Program-made: the position numbers and the translations under genes | The notes under the pieces: model-generated | Seen by the model: the letters and a program-made list of their open reading frames with translations, nothing else | Told to the model about the DNA's origin: nothing | Databases searched by the model: none | In this document: one piece after another, positions 11,110 to 22,364 of the stretch | Numbering within the stretch: the stretch's first letter is position 1 | How the letters are laid out: each line of letters begins with the position of its first letter | From: an uncultured Pelagibacteraceae bacterium | GTDB lineage: Bacteria > Pseudomonadota > Alphaproteobacteria > Pelagibacterales > Pelagibacteraceae | Assembly (NCBI GenBank): GCA_902564785.1 | Contig: CACFCI010000001.1 | Location: 1-64,000 of the forward strand | Direction: 5' to 3' | DNA: 64,000 bases

Positions 11110-13019
11110 TATTTAACTATTAAAAAAGTTAGTAAAGCAGAAAAACCTAACAACATTACAAATGCATATTGATAGATAAAACCACTTTGAAATTTAGTTG
11201 CTTTAATTGAACATTTTTTTATAAAAGAAGAAATTCCATCAGGACCAAAACCATCGATTATAGTTCCATCACAAAATTTCCACAAAAATAGACCTAGTTT
11301 TTTTGAGGATTTAATAAACAGCACATCGTACAACTCGTCAAAATACCATTTATTAACTAAAAAATTATATAAAGGTTTGTTCATAGAAACTATTGAATTA
11401 GGTAACTCTTTGTTTTTTACAAATAAGTAATAAGCAATTGGAATAGATACTAAAACTAAACAAGGTGTTAAAAGTAAAAACCATAAAGGTGGATGTATCG
11501 TGCTTAAAGGCTCTAAAAACTTAATAGACTCTGCCCAGAATAAATTATCACCATGACCAATAAATAGTCCTTTAAATAGAAATCCTGCAAATACCGCTCC
11601 TATTGAGAGGATAAATAAAGGAACAAGCATTACTAATGGAGACTCATGTGTTTCCTCTATCTTGATTTCTTTGTTATTGTACTCTCCATGGAAAGTTTTA
11701 AAGATTAATCTCCATGAATAAATAGATGTTAAAAATGCTGTAATTATTCCAATCCCAGCAGCATAATAACCAGTAGTATTACCTTTTAAATACGCAAATT
11801 CTATAATTGCATCTTTAGAATAAAATCCTGATAAAAATGGAAAACCTGTTAAAGCAAGTGTTCCAATAATCATTAAAGCATAGGTATATGGTAACTTTTT
11901 CCATACACCACCCATATTATTTATATTTTGCTCATCTTTAAATGCATGGATTACTGAACCAGATCCTAAAAATAATAAAGCTTTGAAAAATGCATGAGTA
12001 AATAAGTGAAACATGGCAACATTGTATGCACCTACTCCAGCTGCAAAAAACATATAACCAAGTTGGCTGCATGTAGAGTAAGCAATAATTTTTTTTATAT
12101 CTGTTTGAACTAAAGCGACAGTTGCTGCAAAGAATGCGGTAGTCATTCCAACGATAGTTATAAAATTTAGTATTAACGGTGAATATTCATAAACTGGAGA
12201 ACATCTTACTACTAAGAAAACACCAGCTGTTACCATCGTTGCTGCATGAATTAATGCAGAAACTGGAGTTGGACCCTCCATCGCATCGGGTAACCAAGTA
12301 TGTAGCAATATCTGTGCAGATTTACCCATTGCTCCAATAAATAGAAGTAAACAAACTAAATCTATTGCTTTAACTTCAAAACCTAAAAATGGTAAGTTTT
12401 TATCTACAACTGTTGGAATTTGTTGAAAAACTTCTGAGTAATTAACAGTTCCAAATAAATAAAATATTAAGAAAATTCCTAAAGCAAAACCAAAATCGCC
12501 GACTCTGTTTACAACAAATGCTTTAATGGCTGCAGCATTTGCACTTTCTTTTTTAAACCAGAAGCCAATTAGGAAGTAAGAACATAATCCAACACCTTCC
12601 CAACCAAAAAATAATTGAATAAAATTATCTGAAGTTACAAGCATCAACATCGCAAATGTGAACAATGATAAATAAGCCATAAATCTTGGCTTATGAGGGT
12701 CATGAGACATATAACCAATTGAGTAGATATGTACTAAAGCAGATACAGAAGTTACAACTACTAACATTACTGCTGATAAAGGATCAATTAACATTGACCA
12801 ATTTACATCAAGTGACCCAGAGCTTATCCAGGTTGCTATAACAATATTTTCTTCGTATTGATTTACAATCACTTGATAAAGAACATAAATTGATAAAAAT
12901 GCAGAAATAGAAACTAAAACACTTGTTACTATTTCTGAGTTTCTATCACCGATATATCTTCCAAAAAAACCAGAGATAATTGAAGCAATAAGTGGAAGAA
13001 ATATAATTGATAGTTCCAT
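11109..13019 (-). CDS. nuoL: NADH-quinone oxidoreductase subunit L
   Basis: HTWLPDAMEGPTPVSALIHAATMVTAGV motif; operon position. Confidence 0.97.
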   Translation of the reverse strand: MELSIIFLPLIASIISGFFGRYIGDRNSEIVTSVLVSISAFLSIYVLYQVIVNQYEENIVIATWISSGSLDVNWSMLIDPLSAVMLVVVTSVSALVHIYSIGYMSHDPHKPRFMAYLSLFTFAMLMLVTSDNFIQLFFGWEGVGLCSYFLIGFWFKKESANAAAIKAFVVNRVGDFGFALGIFLIFYLFGTVNYSEVFQQIPTVVDKNLPFLGFEVKAIDLVCLLLFIGAMGKSAQILLHTWLPDAMEGPTPVSALIHAATMVTAGVFLVVRCSPVYEYSPLILNFITIVGMTTAFFAATVALVQTDIKKIIAYSTCSQLGYMFFAAGVGAYNVAMFHLFTHAFFKALLFLGSGSVIHAFKDEQNINNMGGVWKKLPYTYALMIIGTLALTGFPFLSGFYSKDAIIEFAYLKGNTTGYYAAGIGIITAFLTSIYSWRLIFKTFHGEYNNKEIKIEETHESPLVMLVPLFILSIGAVFAGFLFKGLFIGHGDNLFWAESIKFLEPLSTIHPPLWFLLLTPCLVLVSIPIAYYLFVKNKELPNSIVSMNKPLYNFLVNKWYFDELYDVLFIKSSKKLGLFLWKFCDGTIIDGFGPDGISSFIKKCSIKATKFQSGFIYQYAFVMLLGFSALLTFLIVK

Positions 13020-13021
13020 GA

Positions 13022-13333
13022 TTATCCTTTCAACTTATCAATTTCTTCAACTCGTATTGTTCCAGAATTTCTGAAATAGACAACAATGATTGCTAATCCT
13101 ATAGCTGCTTCTGCAGCTGCAACAGTAAGAATAAATAAAGTAAAGACTTGTCCTGCCAAATCTCCTAAATAAATAGAAAAAGCAACTAAATTGATATTTA
13201 CAGCTAGTAATATCAATTCAATACTCATTAAAATGACAATGATGTTCTTCCTATTAAGGAATATACCAATTACTCCAATTGAAAATATCACTGCTCCTAA
13301 AGTTAAATAATGTCCTAAACCTATATCAATCAT
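13022..13333 (-). CDS. nuoK: NADH-quinone oxidoreductase subunit K
   Basis: 103 aa, [24 protein letters not shown] motifs. Confidence 0.97.
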   Translation of the reverse strand: MIDIGLGHYLTLGAVIFSIGVIGIFLNRKNIIVILMSIELILLAVNINLVAFSIYLGDLAGQVFTLFILTVAAAEAAIGLAIIVVYFRNSGTIRVEEIDKLKG

Positions 13334-13958
13334 CTATTTTAACCCCTTTATTACTCTGAACTTCTAACACCTCAACACCTTCTGCTCTTTCTCTAGATAT
13401 TTGCTTGATATAACTTTGTCTTTTTACACCTGATCTTTGTCTAAATGTTAATACAATAGCCCCAACCATAGCTACTAACAGGATCATTCCACTTATTTGA
13501 AACACATGAATATAATCTGTGTATAAAATCTGTCCTAATGAGTGAGTATTGCTAATGCTTGTTTGAGCAATTGAATTATTAATATCAAAAATTTCTGGTT
13601 TATATTTCCAACCACCAATTACAATTATTACTTCAACGAATATAAGCGTACTGATAATTAATCCTACCGGGATATGTTTGGAACTTTGTTGACCTGCAAA
13701 CCATTGATTTTTTTGTTGGGCTACGTTTAACATCATAACAACAAATAAAAACAGAACTGCAACAGCTCCAACATAAACAATTAGCATTATCATTCCCAAA
13801 AATTCAGCACCAATCATTATAAAAAGACAAGAAATACTTATGAAATCAAGAATTAAGAAAAATACTGAGTGAACAGTATTTTTAGAAGCAGTAACCATTA
13901 TAGCTGAAACAACAGCAATTATAGAAAATGTATAAAAGAAAATAGCGTGTGCAATCAT
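13326..13958 (-). CDS. nuoJ: NADH-quinone oxidoreductase subunit J
   Basis: [27 protein letters not shown] motif; operon position. Confidence 0.96.
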   Translation of the reverse strand: MIAHAIFFYTFSIIAVVSAIMVTASKNTVHSVFFLILDFISISCLFIMIGAEFLGMIMLIVYVGAVAVLFLFVVMMLNVAQQKNQWFAGQQSSKHIPVGLIISTLIFVEVIIVIGGWKYKPEIFDINNSIAQTSISNTHSLGQILYTDYIHVFQISGMILLVAMVGAIVLTFRQRSGVKRQSYIKQISRERAEGVEVLEVQSNKGVKIDD

Positions 13959-13960
13959 TT

Positions 13961-14446
13961 TTATCTGTGGATATTGTCAGCTTTAATATTAGCCTCTAAA
14001 ACATTCTCCCATCTATCACCATTATCTAATAACTTTTCTTTTGTATAATAAAGTTCTTCTCGTGTTTCTGTTGAAAATTCAAAATTTGGACCTTGTACTA
14101 TTGCATCTACTGGACAAGACTCTTCACATAATCCACAATAAATACATTTCATCATATCAATATCGTAACGTGTTGTTTTTCTACTTCCGTCTTCTCTTTC
14201 AGTAGATTCTATTGTTATTGCTTGTGCAGGACATACTGCTTCACATAATTTACAAGCAATACATCTTTCTTCTCCATTTGGATATCTTCTTAAAGCATGC
14301 TCACCTCTAAAACGAGGACTTATTTTACCTTTTTCAAAAGGGTAATTAATTGTTTTTTTTGATTTAAATAATTCTTTAATAGCAATAAATAAACCACCGA
14401 TGAAGTCAGTCATAAATATTGTTTTAAAAAATCTTGAAATATTCAT
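13961..14446 (-). CDS. nuoI: NADH-quinone oxidoreductase subunit I (2x 4Fe-4S)
   Basis: [16 protein letters not shown] and [16 protein letters not shown]. Confidence 0.97.
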   Translation of the reverse strand: MNISRFFKTIFMTDFIGGLFIAIKELFKSKKTINYPFEKGKISPRFRGEHALRRYPNGEERCIACKLCEAVCPAQAITIESTEREDGSRKTTRYDIDMMKCIYCGLCEESCPVDAIVQGPNFEFSTETREELYYTKEKLLDNGDRWENVLEANIKADNIHR

Positions 14447-14448
14447 TA

Positions 14449-15447
14449 TTAATTCACTGGTAAAAGATTAAAATAAAATAAATAGCTAGATGTTAATACT
14501 ACCCAAATTAAAGAAAGAGGAAGAAATACTTTCCAACCAAGTCTCATTAATTGATCATATCTGTATCTAGGCACTATTGCCTTAACTAAAGCAAAAAGAA
14601 TGAATAAAAGAAGAATTTTTAATATTAACCAAATTGCTCCTGGTACTAAAGTGAATGGATAAATATCAATAGGAGACATCCAGCCACCTAAGAATAATAT
14701 TGCTCCCATTGCGCACATTAATAAAATATTTGCATACTCTCCTAACCAAAACATAGCATACATCATTCCTGAATATTCTGTTTGGTAACCAGCAACCAAC
14801 TCCGCTTCTGCCTCTGGTAAGTCAAAAGGAGGTCTATTCGTTTCAGCTAAAGCAGAAATAAAGAATATTACAAACATTGGAAATAATGGGATTACAAACC
14901 ACATATTTTGTTGAGCAATAACGATGTCGTTTAAATTCAGTGAACCTACACAAAGTAAAACGTTGATAATTATTACACCAATTGAAACTTCATAAGATAC
15001 CATTTGAGCTGCAGAACGAATTGCTCCAAGAAAAGGATATTTCGAGTTTGATGCCCACCCACCCATGATTATTCCATAGACACCTAGTGAAGAAACAGCA
15101 AATAAATAAAGAATTCCAACATTGATATCGGCCAAAACCTGAGTTGCGCTAAATGGAATTACAGCCCATGCGATCAAAGCTAAAGTCATAGTCACTATAG
15201 GAGCCAATATAAAAATTACTTTATTTGAGCTAGATGGAATAATGATCTCTTTAAATATATATTTTAAAGCATCAGCTAAAGATTGTAATAAACCAAACGG
15301 ACCAACAACGTTTGGTCCTTGTCTTTTTTGAACAAAAGCCCAAACTCTTCTATCTAGCCAAACAATCATTGCTACAGAAACAAGAACAGGAACTAGTAAG
15401 AATAAAATTTTATAAACTTCTTGAAAAACTATGCTCAAGTATTCCAT
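14449..15447 (-). CDS. nuoH: NADH-quinone oxidoreductase subunit H
   Basis: [51 protein letters not shown]. Confidence 0.98.
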   Translation of the reverse strand: MEYLSIVFQEVYKILFLLVPVLVSVAMIVWLDRRVWAFVQKRQGPNVVGPFGLLQSLADALKYIFKEIIIPSSSNKVIFILAPIVTMTLALIAWAVIPFSATQVLADINVGILYLFAVSSLGVYGIIMGGWASNSKYPFLGAIRSAAQMVSYEVSIGVIIINVLLCVGSLNLNDIVIAQQNMWFVIPLFPMFVIFFISALAETNRPPFDLPEAEAELVAGYQTEYSGMMYAMFWLGEYANILLMCAMGAILFLGGWMSPIDIYPFTLVPGAIWLILKILLLFILFALVKAIVPRYRYDQLMRLGWKVFLPLSLIWVVLTSSYLFYFNLLPVN

Positions 15448-15448
15448 A

Positions 15449-17476
15449 TTAACCTTCTGTACCTGTTAATTTAAAATTTAGTTTAGAATTATTACATTCA
15501 ACCATCGTTTTTGATGACCTTGCAATAACATTTGAAAAATAATAATCTTTTACTTTGATTGTTAAAGTTTCATTTTGAAACTCATTAGTAAAATTATTAA
15601 TGTCATTTACTTGTTTTTCCTTTTGTAAATTTAAATAATTAAACATGCTGCTTTCTAATTCATCTTTGTCATTAAATAATTTTCTATTATTCATAAATTC
15701 AGCGAGTTCGTTTATTATTTGCCAATCTTCTTTTGCTTCACCTGGTGGATAAGATGCTTTGAAGGCTTTTTGAATTTTTCCCTCTAAATTTGTGAAGTAT
15801 CCGTCTTGTTCAGTATAAGCAGCGCCTGGTAAAATAATATCAGCAGACTCAGCACCTTTATCACCATGGCTACCTTGGTAAATTATAAATTCATCTTTTT
15901 TATCAAATTCTAAATTGTCTTGACCTACAAGATAAACAATATCAAATTTATGTTCTTTTAAATCACTTATTAAGTTATTTTCATTATTAATTATTCCAAG
16001 ATCAATATTTCCTACAGTTGCTGCATCAGTTGATAAAATATTTAAAGAGTTCCATTCATCTGAAATTTTATTATTTTTTGATAAAAATGCTTTGGTTTTA
16101 TTAAATAAAAATTCTGAAGACTTTAATCTAAGTAGAGACTCACCAATAATGATTATTGGTTTTTTTGAATTTATAATTTCTTTAGATACGTCATGATTTC
16201 CCTCAAGAATATTATTTAAAGTTTGCGTTTGACCATCTAAACTTTGATAAGGATAAGTTAAATCACCAGCATCATTAAGTGAAATAATTTTTGTATTATT
16301 GTTTAAGTAAGCTTTTCTAATTCTAGCATTTAAAATTGTTGCTTCATATCTTGGGTTTGCGCCTGCTATAAAGATTAAATCTGCTTCCTCAATGCCATTT
16401 ATAGAAGAATTAAATAAATAGTTTTCTCTTTTTGAAGTATTTATGAATCTGTTATCAGATCTTGACTCGTAATTTTTAGTATCAATTGTTCGATCAAAAA
16501 ATTCTTTAAAAATATAACTAGTCTCCATATTGGTTAAATCGCCAACAAAGCCACATATTTTTTCTTTTGATGTGTTTTCAAATTTAGATTTAATTATTTT
16601 ATACACTTCATCCCATGAAGCCTTTTCAAACTTACCGTTGTATTTGATAAATGGAACATCTAATCTTTGATGTAGAAGACCATCACAAGCATATCTTGTT
16701 TTGTCTGATATCCATTCCTCATTAATATCTTCATTTATAATTGGAAGTACTCTTTTGACTTCCCAATCATATGTATCTACTCTTACATTTGATCCTATTG
16801 CATCCATTACATCAATTGTTTCAGTTTTCTTTAATTCCCATGGTCTAGCTTCAAATACATAAGGTTTTGATGTTAGTGCTCCCACTGGACATAAATCTAC
16901 AACGTTAGCAGATAATTCAGATTGCATTGATTGCTCTAGATAAGTCGTAATTTGCATATCTTCACCTCTTCCAATAGCGCCAAGCTCTGGAACTCCCGCA
17001 ACTTCCGTTGCAAATCTCACACATCTCGTACAGTGAATACATCTTGTCATTTGAGTTTTAATCAATGGTCCCATATTTTTTTCAGGAACAGCTCTTTTAT
17101 TTTCTTTAAATCTTGATTTATCTACTCCGTAGTACATTGATTGATCCTGAAGATCACATTCACCACCTTGATCACATACTGGGCAATCTAAGGGATGGTT
17201 AGCTAATAAAAATTCCATCACTCCTTTACGAGCTTTTTCTACTAAAGCAGTATTTGTTTTAATGTTCATACCCTCAGCAGCTGGCATAGCGCAGGAAGCA
17301 ATTGGTTTAGGAGACTTTTCCATTTCAACTAAACACATTCTACAATTACCTGCTATCGATAATTTTTCATGGTAACAAAATCTTGGAATTTCTACTCCAG
17401 CTTTTTCGCAAGCTTGAAGAACAGTTAAACCCTCTTCAACTTCAACTTCGATTTCATTTACTTTTAATTTAAGCAT
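15449..17476 (-). CDS. nuoG: NADH-quinone oxidoreductase subunit G
   Basis: N-terminal 2Fe-2S and CX2CX2CX3C-type clusters, molybdopterin-like C-terminal domain. Confidence 0.96.
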   Translation of the reverse strand: MLKLKVNEIEVEVEEGLTVLQACEKAGVEIPRFCYHEKLSIAGNCRMCLVEMEKSPKPIASCAMPAAEGMNIKTNTALVEKARKGVMEFLLANHPLDCPVCDQGGECDLQDQSMYYGVDKSRFKENKRAVPEKNMGPLIKTQMTRCIHCTRCVRFATEVAGVPELGAIGRGEDMQITTYLEQSMQSELSANVVDLCPVGALTSKPYVFEARPWELKKTETIDVMDAIGSNVRVDTYDWEVKRVLPIINEDINEEWISDKTRYACDGLLHQRLDVPFIKYNGKFEKASWDEVYKIIKSKFENTSKEKICGFVGDLTNMETSYIFKEFFDRTIDTKNYESRSDNRFINTSKRENYLFNSSINGIEEADLIFIAGANPRYEATILNARIRKAYLNNNTKIISLNDAGDLTYPYQSLDGQTQTLNNILEGNHDVSKEIINSKKPIIIIGESLLRLKSSEFLFNKTKAFLSKNNKISDEWNSLNILSTDAATVGNIDLGIINNENNLISDLKEHKFDIVYLVGQDNLEFDKKDEFIIYQGSHGDKGAESADIILPGAAYTEQDGYFTNLEGKIQKAFKASYPPGEAKEDWQIINELAEFMNNRKLFNDKDELESSMFNYLNLQKEKQVNDINNFTNEFQNETLTIKVKDYYFSNVIARSSKTMVECNNSKLNFKLTGTEG

Positions 17477-18800
17477 TTTTTTTATCCAATAAATGTTGAT
17501 CTACCAAATATGGAATACTGTTTTTCTTTTGAACAATAGGATCCAAATTGTTTCTTTTCTCAATTTCTTTTTTAAAGTGTCTAAGCAATCCTTGAACTGG
17601 CCATGATGAACCTTCTCCAAAAGCACAAATAGTATGTCCTGCAATTTGATTTGTAACATCACCTAACATATCTACTTCATCCTTCGTTGCATCACCTTTT
17701 GCCATTCTCTCAAGCATTCTCCACATCCAACCAGAACCTTCTCTACAAGGTGTACATTGACCACAACTCTCATGTTTATAAAATCTTGCAATCCTTGCCA
17801 TACATTTAATTATGTCCTGATCTTTATTAATGACCACTATGCCTGCCGTTCCTAAACCACTTTTCTCAGCCATAAGTGAGTCAAAATCCATAGTTAATGT
17901 TTCACATTTCTCTTTAGGAATTAGAGGCATTGAAGAACCACCAGGAATTACTGCTTGAAGATTATCCCAACCTCCAATAACACCACCTGCATGAACTTCT
18001 ATCAATTCTTTTAAAGGGATATTCATTTCTTCCTCAACATTGCACGGTGTATTAACATTTCCAGAAATACAAAAAATTTTGGTTCCAGTATTTTTTTCTC
18101 TTCCTAAAGAAGCAAACCATTTGCCTCCTCTTCTTAAAATGGTTGGAACCACTGCAATTGTTTCAACGTTATTTATTATTGTAGGACATCCATATAGGCC
18201 AATCAAAGCTGGGAAAGGTGGTTTTAATCTAGGTTGACCTTTTTTACCTTCTAAACTTTCAAGTAGCGCAGTCTCTTCACCACAAATATATGCACCAGCT
18301 CCGTAATGAATATAAATATCTAAATCCCATCCTGTACCAGCTGCATTTTTACCTAACAATTTTTTTTCATAAGCTTCATCTATTGCTGCTTGAAGTTTTT
18401 GACCATCAACAAAATATTCTCCTCTTATGTAAATATAACAAACATGTGCTTGGACTGCATAAGATGCTATTAAACAACCTTCTATTAATTTGTGAGGTTC
18501 AAATCTTAAAATGTCTCTATCTTTGCAAGTACCTGGTTCAGACTCATCGCCGTTAATAACTAAGTAATGTGGTCTAGATCCAACTTCTTTTGGTGCAAAT
18601 GACCATTTTAAACCTGTAGGAAATCCTGCCCCACCTCGACCTCTTAACTGAGATTCTTTAATTTCATTAATTATCCAATCTCTTCCTTTGTCAGTAATTT
18701 CTTTTGTATTTACCCAATCACCTCTCGCTTGCGATGAAGATACATCTGAACCTTTATCGTTATATAAATTTTGAAAAATTCTATCTTGATCTTTAAGCAT
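17469..18800 (-). CDS. nuoF: NADH-quinone oxidoreductase subunit F
   Basis: [43 protein letters not shown]. Confidence 0.98.
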   Translation of the reverse strand: MLKDQDRIFQNLYNDKGSDVSSSQARGDWVNTKEITDKGRDWIINEIKESQLRGRGGAGFPTGLKWSFAPKEVGSRPHYLVINGDESEPGTCKDRDILRFEPHKLIEGCLIASYAVQAHVCYIYIRGEYFVDGQKLQAAIDEAYEKKLLGKNAAGTGWDLDIYIHYGAGAYICGEETALLESLEGKKGQPRLKPPFPALIGLYGCPTIINNVETIAVVPTILRRGGKWFASLGREKNTGTKIFCISGNVNTPCNVEEEMNIPLKELIEVHAGGVIGGWDNLQAVIPGGSSMPLIPKEKCETLTMDFDSLMAEKSGLGTAGIVVINKDQDIIKCMARIARFYKHESCGQCTPCREGSGWMWRMLERMAKGDATKDEVDMLGDVTNQIAGHTICAFGEGSSWPVQGLLRHFKKEIEKRNNLDPIVQKKNSIPYLVDQHLLDKKNA

Positions 18801-19401
18801 TTTTAAAATCCATTAAGGTTTTTCTGTTATTTTCTGGTTCATTATTTACTCTTCCTCTATATGAACCTGGTTTTGGAGTTTCTCCATTTAAAATTTTATC
18901 TAAAATATCTAAAGTTTTTTGTTTATCTAAATCTTCATAATAGTCATCATTAATTTGCATCATTGGGGCATTGACACATGCCCCTAAACATTCAACTTCC
19001 ATCCATGAACAACTTTTATTATTAGATAATTCATACTCATTTTCAGAAATTTTTTCCTTACATGCCTCAACTAATTTATTTGCACCTCTTATCATACAGG
19101 GTGTTGTGGTGCATACTTGAACAAAGTATTTGCCTACAGGAGCTAAATTATACATTGTATAAAAAGTAGCTACTTCATAAACTTTAATATAAGGCATATC
19201 TAAAAACTTGGCGATGTACTTCATTGCAGCTAATGGTATCCAATTATCATTTTGTTTTTGAGCAATATAAAGTAAAGCCATTACAGCACTTTGCTGTTTG
19301 CCTTCAGGATATTTTGCAACAATAACATTTGCTGCTTCTAGAGATGAAGAATTAAATTCAAAATTTTCTGGCTGGTCTTTTGCTGGTCTTCTTAAACTCA
19401 T
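18793..19401 (-). CDS. nuoE: NADH-quinone oxidoreductase subunit E
   Basis: [11 protein letters not shown] and [14 protein letters not shown] 2Fe-2S motifs. Confidence 0.97.
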   Translation of the reverse strand: MSLRRPAKDQPENFEFNSSSLEAANVIVAKYPEGKQQSAVMALLYIAQKQNDNWIPLAAMKYIAKFLDMPYIKVYEVATFYTMYNLAPVGKYFVQVCTTTPCMIRGANKLVEACKEKISENEYELSNNKSCSWMEVECLGACVNAPMMQINDDYYEDLDKQKTLDILDKILNGETPKPGSYRGRVNNEPENNRKTLMDFKNA

Positions 19402-20573
19402 CTGTCTACCTCACCGAAAACAATATCTAAAGAACCCAATACCGCAGGCACATCAGCTAACATATGACCTTTAATTAAATAATCCATTGATTGTAAATGT
19501 GAAAATCCTGGTGCTCTTATTTTGCATTTGTAAGGTTTACTTGATCCATCTGATATTAAGTAAACTCCAAATTCTCCTTTTGGTGCCTCAACTGCTGTAT
19601 AAATCTCATCTTTTGGAACTCTGTATCCCTCTGTGAAAAGTTTAAAATGATGTATTAAAGCTTCCATTGATTGCTTGATTTGTGCTTTAGGTGGGGGACT
19701 AATTTTACCATCTAATGATTTAATTGGACCTTTTTCCATTTTAGATAGACATTGTTTAATAATTGAAACACTTTCTTTCATTTCTTCAATTCTACATAAA
19801 TATCTGTCGTAACAATCTCCATTTTTTCCAACTGGAATTTTAAAGTCTAAACTTTTATAACAGTCATAAGGTTGAGATTTTCTTAAATCCCATGGAACAC
19901 CCGAGCCTCTAATCATCACTCCTGAAAAAGAATAATCTAATGCATCTTCTTTTGTGACTACTCCAATATCAACATTTCTTTGTTTAAAAATTCTATTATC
20001 AGTTAGTAAACTTTCTAAATCGTTTATTATTTTTGGAAAAGTTTCACAAAATTTTGCAATATCTTCTTCTAAACCTTTTGGTAGGTCTTGATGAACACCA
20101 CCTGCTCTAAAGTAATTTGCATGAAGCCTTGATCCTGAGGCTCTCTCATAAAATGTCATTAATGTCTCTCTTTCCTCAAAACCCCATAGAGATGGAGTTA
20201 ATGCTCCTACATCAAGTGCTTGAGTTGTGACATTTAAAATATGACTTAAGATTCTTCCAATCTCACAAAATATAACTCTTATATATTGCGCTCTGATTGG
20301 TACATCTACATTGAGTATTTTTTCAACAGCTAGAGCGAAAGCATGTTCCTGATTCATTGGAGCTACATAATCTAAACGATCAAAATAAGGAACTGCCTGC
20401 ATATAAGTTTTGTTTTCTATAAGTTTTTCTGTTCCTCTATGAAGTAAACCAATGTGAGGATCTGCCTTTTCAACTACTTCGCCATCTAGCTCTAAGATTA
20501 GTCTTAGAACACCATGAGCTGCAGGATGCTGAGGACCAAAATTTAAATTTAAATTTTTAATTTTTTTTGTCAT
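19398..20573 (-). CDS. nuoD: NADH-quinone oxidoreductase subunit D (start trimmed from ORF-track 20651 to [21 protein letters not shown])
   Basis: [24 protein letters not shown]-track start would overlap nuoC by ~95 bp, so the internal Met is preferred. Confidence 0.93.
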   Translation of the reverse strand: MTKKIKNLNLNFGPQHPAAHGVLRLILELDGEVVEKADPHIGLLHRGTEKLIENKTYMQAVPYFDRLDYVAPMNQEHAFALAVEKILNVDVPIRAQYIRVIFCEIGRILSHILNVTTQALDVGALTPSLWGFEERETLMTFYERASGSRLHANYFRAGGVHQDLPKGLEEDIAKFCETFPKIINDLESLLTDNRIFKQRNVDIGVVTKEDALDYSFSGVMIRGSGVPWDLRKSQPYDCYKSLDFKIPVGKNGDCYDRYLCRIEEMKESVSIIKQCLSKMEKGPIKSLDGKISPPPKAQIKQSMEALIHHFKLFTEGYRVPKDEIYTAVEAPKGEFGVYLISDGSSKPYKCKIRAPGFSHLQSMDYLIKGHMLADVPAVLGSLDIVFGEVDR

Positions 20574-21162
20574 TATTTTCAATTTCTTCTTTGATGTATT
20601 GTGTTCCTTCCCAAGGACTTTCATAATCAAAATTTCTATAATTTTGCTCAAGTTTCACTGGTTCGCTAATCACTTTTTTTTGATCTTCGCTATATCTGAC
20701 TTCTGAGTGACCAGTTAATGGAAAATCTTTTCTTAATGGATGACCTTCAAATCCATAATCCGTTAATATTCTTCGTAGGTCAGGATGATCTTTAAATGAT
20801 ACTCCATACATATCAAAAACTTCTCTCTCCATCCAATTTGCTGAAGGAAAAATGCTGGATAATGATGGGATAACTTCATTTTCTGCAATACAGTATTTTA
20901 AAATCAATCTTTGATTAAATTCATGGCTTAAAAACAAATACACTACTTCAAATCTTTGATTGTTTTCAGGATAATCTACTGCAGTAATATCTATTAATTG
21001 GCTAAATTTTGTATCTTGGTTTGTTTTTAAAAATAAAGTTACATCAATTAAATCGTCTTTATCTATATCTATATAAATTTGATTATGTTTTATTTTTGTA
21101 TTATTGATTTTTGTAGTTAACTCAGAGTTAATTTTTTTTTCTAGATCTTCTAAATTTTTCAT
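20557..21162 (-). CDS. nuoC: NADH-quinone oxidoreductase subunit C
   Basis: [40 protein letters not shown]. Confidence 0.97.
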   Translation of the reverse strand: MKNLEDLEKKINSELTTKINNTKIKHNQIYIDIDKDDLIDVTLFLKTNQDTKFSQLIDITAVDYPENNQRFEVVYLFLSHEFNQRLILKYCIAENEVIPSLSSIFPSANWMEREVFDMYGVSFKDHPDLRRILTDYGFEGHPLRKDFPLTGHSEVRYSEDQKKVISEPVKLEQNYRNFDYESPWEGTQYIKEEIENNDKKN

Positions 21163-21164
21163 AG

Positions 21165-21680
21165 CTATCTAATAAAAGATCCTTTTTTTCTAATTTTTTT
21201 TTGTAATTGAAGTATTCCATATAACAATGCCTCTGCTGATGGGGGGCATCCTGGTACGTACACATCTACTGGAACAATACGATCACAACCTCTAACAACT
21301 GAATATGAATAATGATAATAGCCACCTCCATTTGCACAACTACCCATAGAGATTACATATCTAGGTTCAGGCATCTGGTCATAAACTTTTCTTAAAGCTG
21401 GAGCCATTTTATTTGTTAATGTTCCTGCAACTATCATAACATCTGATTGTCTAGGTGATCCTCTTGGTGCAGCACCAAATCTTTCCAAATCATATCTTGG
21501 CATTGCTGTCTGCATCATTTCAACGGCACAACATGCTAAACCAAAAGTCATCCAATGAAGCGATCCTGATCTAGACCAATTAATTAAATTATCTATTGAG
21601 GTAGTTATAAAACCGTTCTTACTAAAATCTTCTGCGAGTTGTTTAAATTCCTCAGGAACTTGATCTATTTTATTATTCAT
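21165..21680 (-). CDS. nuoB: NADH-quinone oxidoreductase subunit B
   Basis: [47 protein letters not shown]. Confidence 0.98.
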   Translation of the reverse strand: MNNKIDQVPEEFKQLAEDFSKNGFITTSIDNLINWSRSGSLHWMTFGLACCAVEMMQTAMPRYDLERFGAAPRGSPRQSDVMIVAGTLTNKMAPALRKVYDQMPEPRYVISMGSCANGGGYYHYSYSVVRGCDRIVPVDVYVPGCPPSAEALLYGILQLQKKIRKKGSFIR

Positions 21681-21694
21681 TGTGGTTTATATAT

Positions 21695-22063
21695 TTATTC
21701 CCAGTCTAAAGCACCTTTTTTCCATTCATAAATAAAACCTATAGTAAGTATGAACAAAAAAATCATCATTGATGAAAAACCTAATAATCCAATATTTCCA
21801 AGAGATATCGCCCATGGAAATAAAAATGCTATCTCTAAATCAAAAATAATAAATAGAATTGCTACCAAATAAAACCTTACATCAAATTCCATTCTTGAGT
21901 CTTGAAATGGTTCAAAACCACACTCATAAGCTGAAAGTTTTTCAGGATCAGGTTTTTTTGGTGATAAAATAAAGTTTACTACGACAAAAGCACAACTCAA
22001 ACCAAGAGCCAGAACTAAAAATATTATTATCGGTAAGTAATCTTTTAAAAAATCAGATAACAT
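21695..22063 (-). CDS. nuoA: NADH-quinone oxidoreductase subunit A
   Basis: [32 protein letters not shown]. Confidence 0.97.
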   Translation of the reverse strand: MLSDFLKDYLPIIIFLVLALGLSCAFVVVNFILSPKKPDPEKLSAYECGFEPFQDSRMEFDVRFYLVAILFIIFDLEIAFLFPWAISLGNIGLLGFSSMMIFLFILTIGFIYEWKKGALDWE

Positions 22064-22150
22064 GGAATTCTATATATCAGTTTTTATCTGTTGTTGAAGG
22101 GCTGATACGTCACATTTTTGTTAATATTAACATTAAAAAATGCGAAAAAG

Positions 22151-22227
22151 TGGCGGGAGTGAAGGGACTCGAACCCTCGACCTATCGCGTGACAGGCGAT
22201 CGCTCTAACCAACTGAGCTACACCCCC
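22151..22227 (-). tRNA. tRNA-Asp (anticodon GTC), CCA encoded
   Basis: Reverse complement GGGGGTGTAGCTCAGTTGGTTAGAGCGATCGCCTGTCACGCGATAGGTCGAGGGTTCGAGTCCCTTCACTCCCGCCA folds as a cloverleaf. Confidence 0.95.
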
Positions 22228-22239
22228 ACTTTTTTGTTT

Positions 22240-22315
22240 TGGTGGGCAGTAAAGGACTCGAACCTTTGACCCCCTCGGTGTAAACGAGATGCTCTACCAA
22301 CTGAGCTAACCGCCC
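22240..22315 (-). tRNA. tRNA-Val (anticodon TAC), CCA encoded
   Basis: Reverse complement GGGCGGTTAGCTCAGTTGGTAGAGCATCTCGTTTACACCGAGGGGGTCAAAGGTTCGAGTCCTTTACTGCCCACCA. Confidence 0.95.
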
Positions 22316-22364
22316 AAAACAAGGCTACTTATTACATCAACACTTAAATAATGTAAATTAATTA

